Shown: piece after piece, positions 29,981-40,022 of the stretch | How positions within the stretch are numbered: the stretch's first letter is position 1 | Layout of the letters: every line of letters begins with the position of its first letter | Source: Pelagibius sp. Alg239-R121 | GTDB taxonomy: Bacteria; Pseudomonadota; Alphaproteobacteria; Kiloniellales; Kiloniellaceae | Length of the DNA stretch: 64,000 nt | NCBI RefSeq assembly: GCF_947331435.1 | Contig: NZ_CAMZOF010000005.1 | Coordinates: 124,001 to 188,000, forward strand | Reading direction: 5' to 3' | Translations under genes and position numbers: made by a program | The notes under the pieces: generated by a model | What the model saw: only the letters and a program-made list of their open reading frames with translations | Databases searched by the model: none | What the model was told of the DNA's origin: nothing

Positions 29981-31363
29981 ATGTCCGCGCAACCCGAATC
30001 CGTCGCCACCGGCGCCGATAACCCTCCGATCACCAGTAAGTCTCAGCTGGTCGAGTATCTCGCCGCTGGCTGCAAGCCGCGGAGCAATTGGCGCATTGGG
30101 ACCGAACACGAGAAGTTCGCCTTCAACACACGCGATTTGCGGCCGCTTCCCTATGACGGAGAGGCTGGAATCGGCGCGCTTCTCGAAGGCCTGAGCGATC
30201 GTTTCGGCTGGCAGAAGATTTGCGAAGGCAGCAATCCGGTCGCGCTCACCAAGGATGGCTGCAGCATCACATTGGAACCAGGGGGGCAGTTCGAACTGTC
30301 GGGCGCGCCGCTCGAAAATATCCATCAGACCTGCGATGAGGTTCATACCCATCTGGCGCAGGTCAAAGAGGTGGCTGAACCGCTCGGCGTACATATGCTC
30401 GGTGTGGGCTTTCAGCCCAAATGGGGCCGGAGTGACATCAGCTGGATGCCCAAAGGCCGTTACAAGATCATGGGTTCCTACATGCCGAAGAAGGGTAACC
30501 TTGGTCTCGACATGATGCTGAGAACCTGCACGGTTCAGGTAAATCTGGATTTCGAGTCCGAAGCCGACATGGTCAAGAAGTTCAGAACAAGCCTTGCTCT
30601 TCAGCCGATAGCTACAGCGCTCTTTGCCAACTCGCCCTTTACCGATGGAAAGCCGAATGGCTTCCTGAGCTATCGTAGCCATATCTGGACCGACACCGAT
30701 CCGGATCGCTGTGGCGTGCCCAGCTTCGTGTTTGACGAGGACATGAGCTTCGAGCGTTATGTCGACTATGTTCTCGATGTTCCAATGTACTTCATTTACC
30801 GCAACGGCACCTATGTTGATGTCAGCGGACAGTCGTTCCGCGACTTCATGGCGGGTAATCTTCCCGGGCGGAAGGGTGAGCTGCCGACCATGGGCGATTG
30901 GGCCGATCATCTTACGACCCTGTTCCCGGAAGTCCGACTGAAGAAATTCATCGAAATGCGTGGTGCAGATGGCGGTCCCTGGCGCTCGCTTTGCGGCCTT
31001 CCCGCGCTTTGGGTCGGCTTGCTCTACGACCAGGAAACACTCGACGCAGCCTGGGACATGGTCAAGAACTGGACCATGGAAGATCACGACTACCTTCGCG
31101 CCGAGGTGCCGCGCCAGGCTTTGGCGACGCCGTTCCAAAACTCAAGTGTTCGCGAAGTCGCGCAGCAAATGGTGGCTTTGGCGGAGCAGGGCTTGAGACA
31201 CCGCAATCGGCTCGACAGCAGCTTGCTGGATGAAACGCACTTCGTGGCACCGCTCAAGAAGGTTGCCGAGAGTGGAAAAACGCCCGCGGACGAGCAACTG
31301 GAACAGTTCCATGGCGAGTGGGGCGGGCGAATCGACCCCTTGTTCGAACAGTACGCCTATTAA
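29981..31363 (+). CDS. gshA: glutamate-cysteine ligase (plant/alphaproteobacterial type)
   Basis: First step of glutathione synthesis, 460 residues. The class found in alphaproteobacteria and plants is recognisable from RIGTEHEKFAFNTRDLRPLP, the ALTKDGCSITLEPGGQFELS stretch that binds glutamate and metal, and RYKIMGSYMPKKGNLGLDMM. Other landmarks are RDFMAGNLPG and FIEMRGADGGPWRSLCGLPA. ATG 29981 has GGGGAAG upstream. Two redox-regulating Cys of the plant enzymes cannot be assigned by eye. A strong hairpin follows about 80 bases after the stop. gshB is not in the window. Confidence 0.96.
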   Translation: MSAQPESVATGADNPPITSKSQLVEYLAAGCKPRSNWRIGTEHEKFAFNTRDLRPLPYDGEAGIGALLEGLSDRFGWQKICEGSNPVALTKDGCSITLEPGGQFELSGAPLENIHQTCDEVHTHLAQVKEVAEPLGVHMLGVGFQPKWGRSDISWMPKGRYKIMGSYMPKKGNLGLDMMLRTCTVQVNLDFESEADMVKKFRTSLALQPIATALFANSPFTDGKPNGFLSYRSHIWTDTDPDRCGVPSFVFDEDMSFERYVDYVLDVPMYFIYRNGTYVDVSGQSFRDFMAGNLPGRKGELPTMGDWADHLTTLFPEVRLKKFIEMRGADGGPWRSLCGLPALWVGLLYDQETLDAAWDMVKNWTMEDHDYLRAEVPRQALATPFQNSSVREVAQQMVALAEQGLRHRNRLDSSLLDETHFVAPLKKVAESGKTPADEQLEQFHGEWGGRIDPLFEQYAY

Positions 31364-31381
31364 ACCTTCGCAAACCCGTAC

Positions 31382-31410
31382 CTTAGAGTCTGATTGGTTT
31401 TCACTGAATC
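31382..31410. repeat. copy of the TAGAGTCTGAT dispersed repeat
   Basis: CTTAGAGTCTGATTGGTTTT (31382-31401) lies between gshA and tldD. The first 20 bases match the element at 53662 except for two positions and share TAGAGTCTGAT with 14684. No inverted partner is seen here. It lies in non-coding DNA. Confidence 0.5.
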
Positions 31411-31440
31411 GGTGCAGGGTGCGGTCCGCTCAAAAGGGAA

Positions 31441-31474
31441 AGAGAGCCGCAGTCGGGGGAAACTGCGGCTCTCT
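31441..31474. terminator. 13-base perfect hairpin between convergent gshA and tldD
   Basis: AGAGAGCCGCAGT (31441-31453) and ACTGCGGCTCTCT (31462-31474) form a perfect 13-base stem with the 8-base loop CGGGGGAA. It lies between the convergent gshA and tldD genes and would act on both strands. No U tract follows on the plus strand (ATTAGC), so it may terminate poorly or serve as an RNA 3' end; on the minus strand TTTCCCTTTTG follows, a better terminator tail for tldD. Confidence 0.65.
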
Positions 31475-31603
31475 ATTAGCGAGGGTGTTTAGGAGACTAT
31501 GACTATATCCTGCGTCCCGATGTCTTAAGAAGCCATTAACAGCGGCGCCCAAAAGTAGAATTACTTCTATTTTGGCGAACTGCTCGATCTTGCTTCCGCA
31601 GTG

Positions 31604-33037
31604 TCAGGCCGCGGTCCCGCCGACGGTAATGCCATCGATCAGGATTGATGGCTGGCCGACGCCGACCGGGACGCCTTGCCCTTCCTTACCGCAGGTGCCT
31701 ACGCCGTCATCGAGCGCCAGATCGTTTCCGATCATGGAGATCTTCTTCATGACGTCAGGCCCATTGCCGATCAGCGTCGCGCCTTTCACCGGTGCGCCGA
31801 GTTTTCCGTTTTCGATCATATAAGCTTCGGTGCAGGAGAAGACGAACTTGCCTGAAACGATATCGACCTGCCCACCGCCGAAATTCGCTGCGTAGAGGCC
31901 GTCTTTCACCGATGTCAGGATTTCGCCGGGGTCACGCTCGCCCGCAAGCATGACTGTATTGGTCATGCGTGGCATGGGGATGTGGGCGTAGCTTTGACGG
32001 CGTCCGTTTCCGGTTGGAGTCATGCCCATCAGCCGGGCATTTTGCCGATCCTGCATATAGCCAACCAGGATACCGTCCTCGATCAGGGTGGTGGACTGGG
32101 TTGGTGTGCCTTCGTCGTCGATCGTAAGCGACCCGCGTCGGTCCATCATGGTGCCGTCGTCCACGACGGTGACGCCCGGAGCGGCAACCCGTTCACCGAT
32201 CAGTCCGGAAAAGGCGGAGGTTTTCTTGCGGTTGAAATCCCCTTCGAGGCCATGCCCGACGGCTTCGTGCAACAGAATGCCGGGCCAGCCGGAACCCAGA
32301 ACGACCTGCATTTCACCTGCAGGTGCAGCGACGGATTCGAGATTTACAAGTGCGCGTCGCAAAGCCTCGTCGACACCGCCTTGCCAATAGGAAGGTTCGA
32401 GCAGGCTGTCGTATGCGAAACGTCCGCCGCCGCCGTAGCCGCCACTTTCCATGCGGTCGCCTTCGGCTACCACGACGGAGATGTTCAGGCGCACCAGTGG
32501 ACGGATGTCGGCCATGCGTTCGCCGCCCGTCCGTAAAATCTGAACCGCACTCCACTCACCGGACAACGAGGCGCTAACTTGGACGATCCTCGGGTCCTTA
32601 GCGCGCGCATAAGCGTCGATGTCCGCCAGAAGTTTGACTTTAGCGTCAAAGGCGACCTCGTTCAGCGGATTGATATCGCTGTAGAGCTTGGCGTTGGTGC
32701 CCTGCGGTGCCTCGGCCATGGTACCGCCATGGCCCGCGTTGACCGTTTTGACCGTCTCCGCCGCGCGTTTTATGGCTGCTTCGGACAGCTCGCTGGCGTG
32801 CGCATAACCCGCGGCTTCGCCTGAAATGCCACGCAAACCGAAGCCCTGGGTCGTATCGAAGCTCGCGCTCTTGAGCTTCCCGTCATCAAATGCCAAGCCT
32901 TCGGACTGGCAATATTCAAGATAAAGCTCTCCGTCGTCGGCGCCGGTCAGGGCATCGTCGACGATCGATTCGAGACGGTTACGGTCAAGCCCGGCGCGGG
33001 CGTAAAAGATATCGTCCGTATCGGCAACATGGCTCAT
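31604..33037 (-). CDS. tldD: metallopeptidase subunit TldD
   Basis: Catalytic zinc subunit of the TldD/TldE peptidase, 477 residues. The active-site HExxxH is seen in GILLHEAVGHGLEGDFNRKK, followed by FSGLIGERVAAPGVTVVDDG and the conserved LIEDGILVGYMQDRQNARLM and SYAHIPMPRMTNT. The C-terminal Cys-containing FSCTEAYMIENGKLGAPVKG is also typical. ATG 33037 is used; an in-frame TTG lies one codon upstream. Its partner PmbA is at 16000-17343. It is divergent from the cytochrome oxidase operon, an arrangement found in many alphaproteobacteria. Confidence 0.96.
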   Translation of the reverse strand: MSHVADTDDIFYARAGLDRNRLESIVDDALTGADDGELYLEYCQSEGLAFDDGKLKSASFDTTQGFGLRGISGEAAGYAHASELSEAAIKRAAETVKTVNAGHGGTMAEAPQGTNAKLYSDINPLNEVAFDAKVKLLADIDAYARAKDPRIVQVSASLSGEWSAVQILRTGGERMADIRPLVRLNISVVVAEGDRMESGGYGGGGRFAYDSLLEPSYWQGGVDEALRRALVNLESVAAPAGEMQVVLGSGWPGILLHEAVGHGLEGDFNRKKTSAFSGLIGERVAAPGVTVVDDGTMMDRRGSLTIDDEGTPTQSTTLIEDGILVGYMQDRQNARLMGMTPTGNGRRQSYAHIPMPRMTNTVMLAGERDPGEILTSVKDGLYAANFGGGQVDIVSGKFVFSCTEAYMIENGKLGAPVKGATLIGNGPDVMKKISMIGNDLALDDGVGTCGKEGQGVPVGVGQPSILIDGITVGGTAA

Positions 33038-33040
33038 CAA

Positions 33041-33456
33041 GAAACTCCGTGTTCAAGCTTGGCTGTTGCGTCCCTGAGGCCTTACCAGGCGGGACGCGGA
33101 TCAGCAGCGTGCTAAGTCGTCTATACACCTAGTTATCGAGGGGGCTGAAAGCCAGCGAAAACAGGTGATTTTCGCCCTGTTTCGCCAACAAAATCCTGAG
33201 CACCCCAACTTAGTTTGCGACATTACGTCGCATAGTGCCCAATCCTTAATAAACTGAGTATAAGACCCGCAACCGGAAATACCGAGGTTTCTGCGACTAA
33301 AGACCCGTTTCCGAGGCTTGTCGGGACGGACAGGCTGCGTTAGGTTGCCGCGCAACCAAGCTAGGGGGCACCGGCGAGGGGATTCGATTACTTGGGTGCC
33401 GGGGTTGCCAGATCGATCATGGGTACCTTACCCGATAGAAGACAGGATAGAATTAC
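33041..33456. promoter_or_regulatory. divergent tldD/ctaC control region
   Basis: 416 bases without a gene between tldD (minus) and ctaC (plus); both promoters must lie here. The RegA/PrrA-like palindrome at 33216-33232 (listed separately) is the clearest element. The long leader to ctaC (over 200 bases after that box) has G/C-rich repeats such as GGTTGCCGCGCAACC at 33343-33357, a short hairpin. I cannot place -10/-35 boxes with confidence. Confidence 0.5.
33216..33232. promoter_or_regulatory. RegA/PrrA/ActR-like binding palindrome
   Basis: TGCGAC-ATTAC-GTCGCA is a perfect 6-base inverted repeat with a 5-base spacer. It fits the half-site pattern GCGNC...GNCGC known for the redox response regulator RegA (PrrA, ActR) of alphaproteobacteria, which controls respiratory genes including terminal oxidases. 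It lies 225 bases before ctaC and 179 bases before the tldD start. The regulator itself is not in the window, so binding is inference. Confidence 0.5.
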
Positions 33457-34383
33457 ATGGCGTTTTTGAAGCGTGGAGCTCTCATCGCCGGCGTTTTCGC
33501 CTTGGTTGCGAGCATGGCCGCGATTGTTTCGGGCACAGTGCTCGCTGAACCCGCAGATCTCAACGGCCTGAAAAACTGGGGTTTGGGTTTCCAGAATCCG
33601 ACGTCGCCGAACGCAAATGAGATTGAGCTCTTCCACACTGAGCTGCTGGTCATTATTACCGCGATAACGGTTTTCGTTCTGATCCTTCTTCTTTACGTCA
33701 TGTTCCGTTTCTCGGAAAAGCGTAACCCCAATCCTTCCAAAACGACTCATAACACGCTGATCGAAGTGATCTGGACCGCGGTGCCGGTCATCATCCTGGT
33801 GGTCATCGCGATCCCGTCTTTCCGCCTGCTCTATAACCAGGAAAAAGTCGACGATGCCGAGATGACGATCAAAGCGATCGGAAAGCAGTGGTATTGGTCG
33901 TATGAGTATCCGGACCACGGCAATTTCACCTTTGACGCCTACATGGTGGAAAAAGAGGATCTAGAGGACGGACAGCCGTATTTGCTGCAGACCGATAACG
34001 CGGTCGTTCTTCCGGTCGATACGAAGATCAGGGTTCTGGTTACGGCAGGTGACGTACTTCATGCTTTCGCCATGCCGACCCAACAACGCAAGATCGATGC
34101 GGTTCCGGGCCGGATCAATGAGACGGCCGTCTACTTTGACCGCACCGGCACCTTTTACGGTCAGTGTTCCGAGATCTGTGGCACGCGTCATTCCTACATG
34201 CCGATCATGTTCACGATCGTCTCCAAGGAGGAGTATGCGGCGTGGGTGGAAACGGCTAAGGAAGAATTCGCGAGGGTCGATGGACCGGCGCCGACGGTTC
34301 GTGTAGCCCAGTCCGGGCCCGAGGGCGGTGAGAACGCTGCCGATCCTGTGAACCAGAACATGAACGAAATCGGCGCCCAGTAA
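33457..34383 (+). CDS. ctaC: cytochrome c oxidase subunit II (aa3 type)
   Basis: Subunit II accepts electrons from cytochrome c through the binuclear CuA site in the periplasm. The 308-residue protein has a signal-type helix, two membrane helices (VIITAITVFVLILLLYVMF, AVPVIILVVIAIPSFRLLY) and the cupredoxin domain with GKQWYWSYEYPD. CuA ligands are in QCSEICGTRHSYM: Cys237, Glu239, Cys241, His245 and Met248. A Gly/Asn/Pro-rich C-terminal tail of about 40 residues follows. No heme c motif is attached, so it is an aa3 rather than a caa3 type. ATG 33457 starts the cta operon. Confidence 0.97.
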   Translation: MAFLKRGALIAGVFALVASMAAIVSGTVLAEPADLNGLKNWGLGFQNPTSPNANEIELFHTELLVIITAITVFVLILLLYVMFRFSEKRNPNPSKTTHNTLIEVIWTAVPVIILVVIAIPSFRLLYNQEKVDDAEMTIKAIGKQWYWSYEYPDHGNFTFDAYMVEKEDLEDGQPYLLQTDNAVVLPVDTKIRVLVTAGDVLHAFAMPTQQRKIDAVPGRINETAVYFDRTGTFYGQCSEICGTRHSYMPIMFTIVSKEEYAAWVETAKEEFARVDGPAPTVRVAQSGPEGGENAADPVNQNMNEIGAQ

Positions 34384-36036
<1,653 letters not shown>

Positions 36037-36100
36037 CTCATTCAGTGAACGCCGCTGGCCCGTTGGGCCGGCGGCTTGTGAGAACAGGTAAGTCAGTGCC

Positions 36101-37066
36101 GTGACGGATACGTCGATTGACATCAAGGCTGAGACAACGGGCGTCGTTCTTGCGGACGGTGCCCGTGTCGGTGACTTTATAGCGCTGCTGAAACCGCGCG
36201 TGATGTCTCTCGTGGTCTTCACAGGACTCGCAGGCCTGATTGCGGCACCAGGCCATCTGCATCCGTTTCTTGCGGCGGTCGCGGTGCTTTGCATCGCCGT
36301 CAGTGCAGGTGCCGCGGGTGCCATCAATATGTGGTATGATCGCGATATCGATGCGATCATGGAACGTACCAAATCCCGGCCACTTCCGATGGGCAGAGTA
36401 TCTCCGGACGAGGCACTGAGCTTCGGCGTTACTCTCACCCTGTTCTCAGTGATGCTGATGGGACTTGCCGTCAATTGGACAGCTGCGGTACTCCTTGCCT
36501 TCGCCAGCGGGTTTTACGTCTTTGTCTACACTATGTGGCTGAAACGCAGTACGCCGCATAACATCGTGATCGGTGGCGCTGCTGGCGCCTTTCCGCCGAT
36601 GATCGGCTGGGCGGCAGTGACTGGCTCCGTGGATCTTCAGTCTTCCATTTTGTTTCTGATCATCTTCATGTGGACGCCGCCCCACTTTTGGGCGCTGGCT
36701 TTGTTTCGTGAAGGTGACTATGCCAAGGCCGGTGTGCCGATGCTGCCCGTCGTTGCGGGTATTGCGGCGACCAAACGCCAGATGCTGCTTTATACTCTCG
36801 TGCTGGTGCCGATTACCTTGTTGCCCAGCGTTCTGGGGACAGCGGGAATTGTTTATGGTCTCGCCGCGACACTCCTGGGATTGCGATTCCTCCATCTTGC
36901 CGTGAAGGTCTTGCGCGATGACGGCGTTCGTTACGCCAAACAAATGTTCGGCTTTTCCATCGTCTATCTCTTTGCGCTCTTTGCGCTCCTGATGCTTGAC
37001 CGCGCCCCCGGTGTTCTCTCGAATCTCGGGTTTAATGGAAGCATGCAGATTGGGCTGGGAGGGTGA
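36101..37066 (+). CDS. ctaB: heme o synthase (protoheme IX farnesyltransferase)
   Basis: Membrane prenyltransferase that converts heme b to heme o, the precursor of heme a for the oxidase. 321 residues with about nine hydrophobic segments. UbiA-superfamily Asp motifs are [20 protein letters not shown] and, in the second half, [39 protein letters not shown] near residue 24 is the usual opening, and [20 protein letters not shown] is diagnostic of CyoE/CtaB. Start GTG 36101. The stop overlaps the short next gene's first possible ATG. Confidence 0.96.
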   Translation: MTDTSIDIKAETTGVVLADGARVGDFIALLKPRVMSLVVFTGLAGLIAAPGHLHPFLAAVAVLCIAVSAGAAGAINMWYDRDIDAIMERTKSRPLPMGRVSPDEALSFGVTLTLFSVMLMGLAVNWTAAVLLAFASGFYVFVYTMWLKRSTPHNIVIGGAAGAFPPMIGWAAVTGSVDLQSSILFLIIFMWTPPHFWALALFREGDYAKAGVPMLPVVAGIAATKRQMLLYTLVLVPITLLPSVLGTAGIVYGLAATLLGLRFLHLAVKVLRDDGVRYAKQMFGFSIVYLFALFALLMLDRAPGVLSNLGFNGSMQIGLGG

Positions 37067-37071
37067 TGGCG

Positions 37072-37209
37072 ATGCTTGAGAAAGAGGAACGGAGCGAAGT
37101 GCATCGCCGGCAGAAGGCGAAGAACTGGACTCTTCTTGCGGCACTGGTCGCTTTCATCGTGTTGGTTTACTTCGTGTCGATTGTTCGCATGGGAATGTAC
37201 AGTGGCTGA
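37072..37209 (+). CDS. small single-helix protein of the cta operon (CoxF-like)
   Basis: A 45-residue protein between ctaB and ctaG, too short for usual gene calling. It starts MLEKEERSEVHRRQKAKNW and has one membrane helix (TLLAALVAFIVLVYFVSIV) ending RMGMYSG. GGGAGGG at 37057-37063 is eight bases from ATG 37072, a very strong ribosome site; ATG 37066 is in frame but too close. The stop overlaps the GTG of ctaG (GTGGCTGA). In alphaproteobacterial cta operons a similar small protein (annotated CoxF in some genomes) occupies this place and is presumed to aid oxidase assembly. Confidence 0.8.
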   Translation: MLEKEERSEVHRRQKAKNWTLLAALVAFIVLVYFVSIVRMGMYSG

Positions 37210-37840
37210 CGACAAGCTGCAGACAACAGGTAAAGGGCGCAAGAACGCGCGCACAGCGCTTGTTCTGGGCGGTGTCGTGTTCGGTATGATCGGTTTGTCT
37301 TTTGCGACGGTGCCGCTCTACCGCCTCTTTTGCCAGGTGACGGGCTGGGGGGGAACCACACAGGTCGCCGATGTGGCCCCGGCTGAAGTCAGCGAACGCG
37401 TCATAGCCGTGCGCTTCAATGCGGATGTGAACGACAAGCTGCCCTGGCGCTTTGGTCCGGTGCAGCGGGAAGTGCAGGTTAAGGTTGGTGAAAACCGCCT
37501 TGCCTTCTATCGTGCCAAGAATGTCGGAGGGCGCGCTGTTACCGGAACGGCGACCTTCAATGTTACGCCTTTAAAGGCCGGGCAGTACTTCAGCAAAGTC
37601 GCTTGCTTCTGCTTTACGGAGCAGCGCTTGGAGCCTGGCCAGGAACTGGATATGCCGGTGAGTTTCTTCGTCGATCCCGCTATTCTCGACGACCCGAACT
37701 TGGATGATGTGAATACCATTACCTTGTCGTACACCTTTTTCCGCGATCTTGACGATCTGGACGAGTCGGCGGAAGAAGAACAGAAGACGACGGAAAACAG
37801 GCTTGGAAGCGGATCGGGTTCCGCGACCGAGGTGAATTAG
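37202..37840 (+). CDS. ctaG: cytochrome c oxidase assembly protein CtaG (Cox11 family)
   Basis: Copper chaperone that delivers Cu to the CuB site. The 212-residue protein has one N-terminal membrane helix (TALVLGGVVFGMIGLSFATV) followed by PLYRLFCQVTGWGGTTQVAD, a Cox11 signature. The copper-binding CFCF motif is in FSKVACFCFTEQRLEPGQ, then DMPVSFFVDPAILDD. The start is GTG 37202, in phase with the family N terminus and overlapping the small gene's stop; the frame upstream is a shadow. A C-terminal acidic, Ser-rich tail is variable. ctaE follows after 70 bases. Confidence 0.95.
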   Translation: MADDKLQTTGKGRKNARTALVLGGVVFGMIGLSFATVPLYRLFCQVTGWGGTTQVADVAPAEVSERVIAVRFNADVNDKLPWRFGPVQREVQVKVGENRLAFYRAKNVGGRAVTGTATFNVTPLKAGQYFSKVACFCFTEQRLEPGQELDMPVSFFVDPAILDDPNLDDVNTITLSYTFFRDLDDLDESAEEEQKTTENRLGSGSGSATEVN

Positions 37841-37910
37841 TGAAGGCGAAGCAGTTTTGCTTAACGGACGCCGTATCGTAAGATCGGCGTGAGGTGCTAA
37901 GAGGAAGATC

Positions 37911-38705
37911 ATGAGCGCAGCCCACGAACAGCAACATCCCTACCATCTGGTCGATCCTAGCCCCTGGCCTCTGATCGGCGCTATTTCGGCCGGCATTCTG
38001 GCCGTTGGGCTGGTGCTGCTGATGCACGACATTACGCCGTGGCTTGTCGCCGTCGGCTTCGCAATGGTGCTTGTGACCATGTACGGCTGGTGGGCTCAGG
38101 TGGTCAATGAAGCGACCTTCCAGGGACACCACACTCCGATCGTTCAGATCGGCCTGCGCTACGGCATGATCCTCTTCATCGCTTCTGAAGTGATGTTCTT
38201 TGCCGCATTCTTCTGGGCATACTTCGACGCTTCGCTGTTTCCGAAGGAAGCCACCGGCTTCATGTGGCCTCCCGAAGGTGTCGTAACCTTCGAAGCTTTT
38301 GATCTCCCGTTCCTTAACACCCTGATCCTGCTGCTGTCGGGCTGTACCGTTACCTGGGCACACCACGCATTGCAGGAAGGCGACCGCCGCGGGCTTCTCG
38401 CCGGGCTGGGAATAACGGTCATATTGGGTGTCTTCTTCACCGCTCTGCAGGCATTCGAGTACAGCCACGCTGCCTTCAGCTTTACCGACGGCATCTACCC
38501 CTCGACCTTCTACATGGCGACCGGTTTTCACGGCTTTCACGTGATAATAGGGACTATTTTTCTCGCAGTATGCTGGGTACGTGCAGTGAAAGGCCATTTC
38601 ACGCCAGATCACCACTTCGGTTTCGAAGCTGCTGCATGGTACTGGCATTTCGTCGACGTCGTCTGGCTTTTCCTCTTCGCCTGTGTCTACTGGTGGGGCG
38701 GCTGA
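37911..38705 (+). CDS. ctaE: cytochrome c oxidase subunit III
   Basis: Non-catalytic membrane subunit of 264 residues with seven hydrophobic segments. Motifs are [20 protein letters not shown] at the start, [20 protein letters not shown] (with the conserved Glu), [20 protein letters not shown] and [19 protein letters not shown], ending with [20 protein letters not shown], the standard C terminus. GAGGAAG precedes ATG 37911. It completes the three core subunits of the aa3 oxidase. A terminator-like hairpin follows. Confidence 0.98.
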   Translation: MSAAHEQQHPYHLVDPSPWPLIGAISAGILAVGLVLLMHDITPWLVAVGFAMVLVTMYGWWAQVVNEATFQGHHTPIVQIGLRYGMILFIASEVMFFAAFFWAYFDASLFPKEATGFMWPPEGVVTFEAFDLPFLNTLILLLSGCTVTWAHHALQEGDRRGLLAGLGITVILGVFFTALQAFEYSHAAFSFTDGIYPSTFYMATGFHGFHVIIGTIFLAVCWVRAVKGHFTPDHHFGFEAAAWYWHFVDVVWLFLFACVYWWGG

Positions 38706-38749
38706 TCCGCGCTACCGGCGCCGAACAAGGGGCTTTTGACGCAATCGGG

Positions 38750-38780
38750 GGGGCGGTCGAAAATTTGCGCCGCCCCTTTT
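38750..38780 (+). terminator. hairpin with T tail after ctaE
   Basis: GGGGCGG (38750-38756) pairs with CCGCCCC (38770-38776), with one further wobble pair inside, and TTTT follows. The G run extends the stem on one side. It fits an intrinsic terminator or partial attenuator that would lower expression of DUF983 and SURF1 relative to the core subunits. Confidence 0.6.
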
Positions 38781-38808
38781 GATTCCTAACTAACCCCGAG
38801 AGTGCTCC

Positions 38809-39192
38809 ATGGCGGACAACAAGGATTATGGATCACCGTCGCCAGTCAAAACCGGGCTGGCCTGCCGCTGTCCCAGGTGCGGCCAGGGTAAGCTGTTCGA
38901 CGGTTTTCTGACTGTGGCGAAGAGCTGTTCGGTTTGCGGAGTGGATCTTGAGAAGTCGGACAGCGGTGATGGCCCCGCTGTCTTTATTATTTTTATTCTC
39001 GGTTTCCTGGTGGTACCGATGGCTCTGCTGCTTGAAGCCAAGGCCGAACCACCCATGTGGGTCCATATGGCAATCTGGCCCGCAGTTATCCTGGGCGGCG
39101 CAATCGGCCTGCTGCGCCCGCTGAAAGGCTTGATGATCGCTTTGCAGTTCAAGCACAAAGCCAGCGATTCCGGCAGTATCGACTACGATTGA
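38809..39192 (+). CDS. DUF983 membrane protein with zinc-ribbon-like motif
   Basis: A 127-residue protein with two central membrane helices (AVFIIFILGFLVVPMALLL and AIWPAVILGGAIGLL). Before them lies a four-cysteine knuckle pair, CRCPRCGQGKLF and CSVCGVDLEK, probably binding zinc. These features define the DUF983 family, which in alphaproteobacteria is encoded regularly in cta operons between ctaE and surf1; a role in oxidase biogenesis is suspected from this context. ATG 38809. The surf1 gene starts only seven bases after its stop. Confidence 0.9.
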   Translation: MADNKDYGSPSPVKTGLACRCPRCGQGKLFDGFLTVAKSCSVCGVDLEKSDSGDGPAVFIIFILGFLVVPMALLLEAKAEPPMWVHMAIWPAVILGGAIGLLRPLKGLMIALQFKHKASDSGSIDYD

Positions 39193-39198
39193 GTTTTC

Positions 39199-39942
39199 AT
39201 GTCAGCACCTGAGAGTTCCTTCGGCGGCAAGCGCCGGTTCCGGCCCAGTTTCTGGGCAACAGCCGTCACAATTCCGGCCCTAATTATTTTGCTCGGTCTG
39301 GGGACCTGGCAGGTCCAGCGATTGCAGTGGAAGCAAGAGCAAATCGAGCTGCGTCAGGAGCGGGCGCATGCGCCCGTTGTTCCCGTTTCCGAAGTCCTCG
39401 ATGTGCCCGCGGAAAAGGAATTCTTTCATGTCGAAGTGACGGGCCGTTTCCTGCACGACAAGGAACTCTACCTCGCGGCCCGCTCTCTGAACGGCAATGT
39501 GGGGCAGCATATCGTTACCCCTTTCCAGATGTCGGATGGGCGCGTCCTGCTGATCGACCGGGGCTGGGTGCCGAGCGAGAAACGCGATCCAGAAACCCGA
39601 AGTGAAGGTCAGATCCAGGGAGATGGCACCGTTGACGGATTGCTTCGTTTGGGCGGCTGGAAGGGCTACGACTTCATTCGACCGGATAACGACCCGGCCA
39701 AAAACTTCTGGTTCTACGTCGATTTCGAAGCCATGGCGGTCGCAACCGGCCTAGAAAATATGATCCAGACGGCTTACTTGGATGCGGGACCGGCGGAAAA
39801 TGCAGGGGGATACCCGATTGGCGGGCAGACCAGAATTACGTTGCGCAACGACCATTTTCAGTACGTGCTGACCTGGTATGCGCTGGCATTGATTCTGGCT
39901 GCTGTCTACTTCGTCTACCATTTCCGGCCGGAAGAAGAGTAA
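39199..39942 (+). CDS. SURF1-family heme a insertion / oxidase assembly protein
   Basis: A 247-residue inner-membrane protein with the SURF1 topology: an N-terminal helix (ATAVTIPALIILLGLGTWQV, followed by QRLQWKQ), a large periplasmic loop and a C-terminal helix (YVLTWYALALILAAVYFVYH). VLLIDRGWVPSEKRDP and the GGQTRITLRNDHFQYVLTW stretch are conserved. SURF1 homologues handle heme a for subunit I assembly. It ends the cta gene group; the M32 peptidase follows after 80 bases, and could be on the same transcript. Confidence 0.94.
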   Translation: MSAPESSFGGKRRFRPSFWATAVTIPALIILLGLGTWQVQRLQWKQEQIELRQERAHAPVVPVSEVLDVPAEKEFFHVEVTGRFLHDKELYLAARSLNGNVGQHIVTPFQMSDGRVLLIDRGWVPSEKRDPETRSEGQIQGDGTVDGLLRLGGWKGYDFIRPDNDPAKNFWFYVDFEAMAVATGLENMIQTAYLDAGPAENAGGYPIGGQTRITLRNDHFQYVLTWYALALILAAVYFVYHFRPEEE

Positions 39943-40022
39943 CCAGCCATGGACACGCTCCGCAGAGCGCCTTCATCTGAGAACACAATGAGATTAACAG
40001 CACCGGGAGCGAGACCTGTTCG

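Noticed and set aside
29978-31138. Long minus-strand open frame (386 codons) opposite gshA
   Set aside because: Antisense of a clear glutamate-cysteine ligase gene; high GC in third positions of gshA leaves this frame open by chance.
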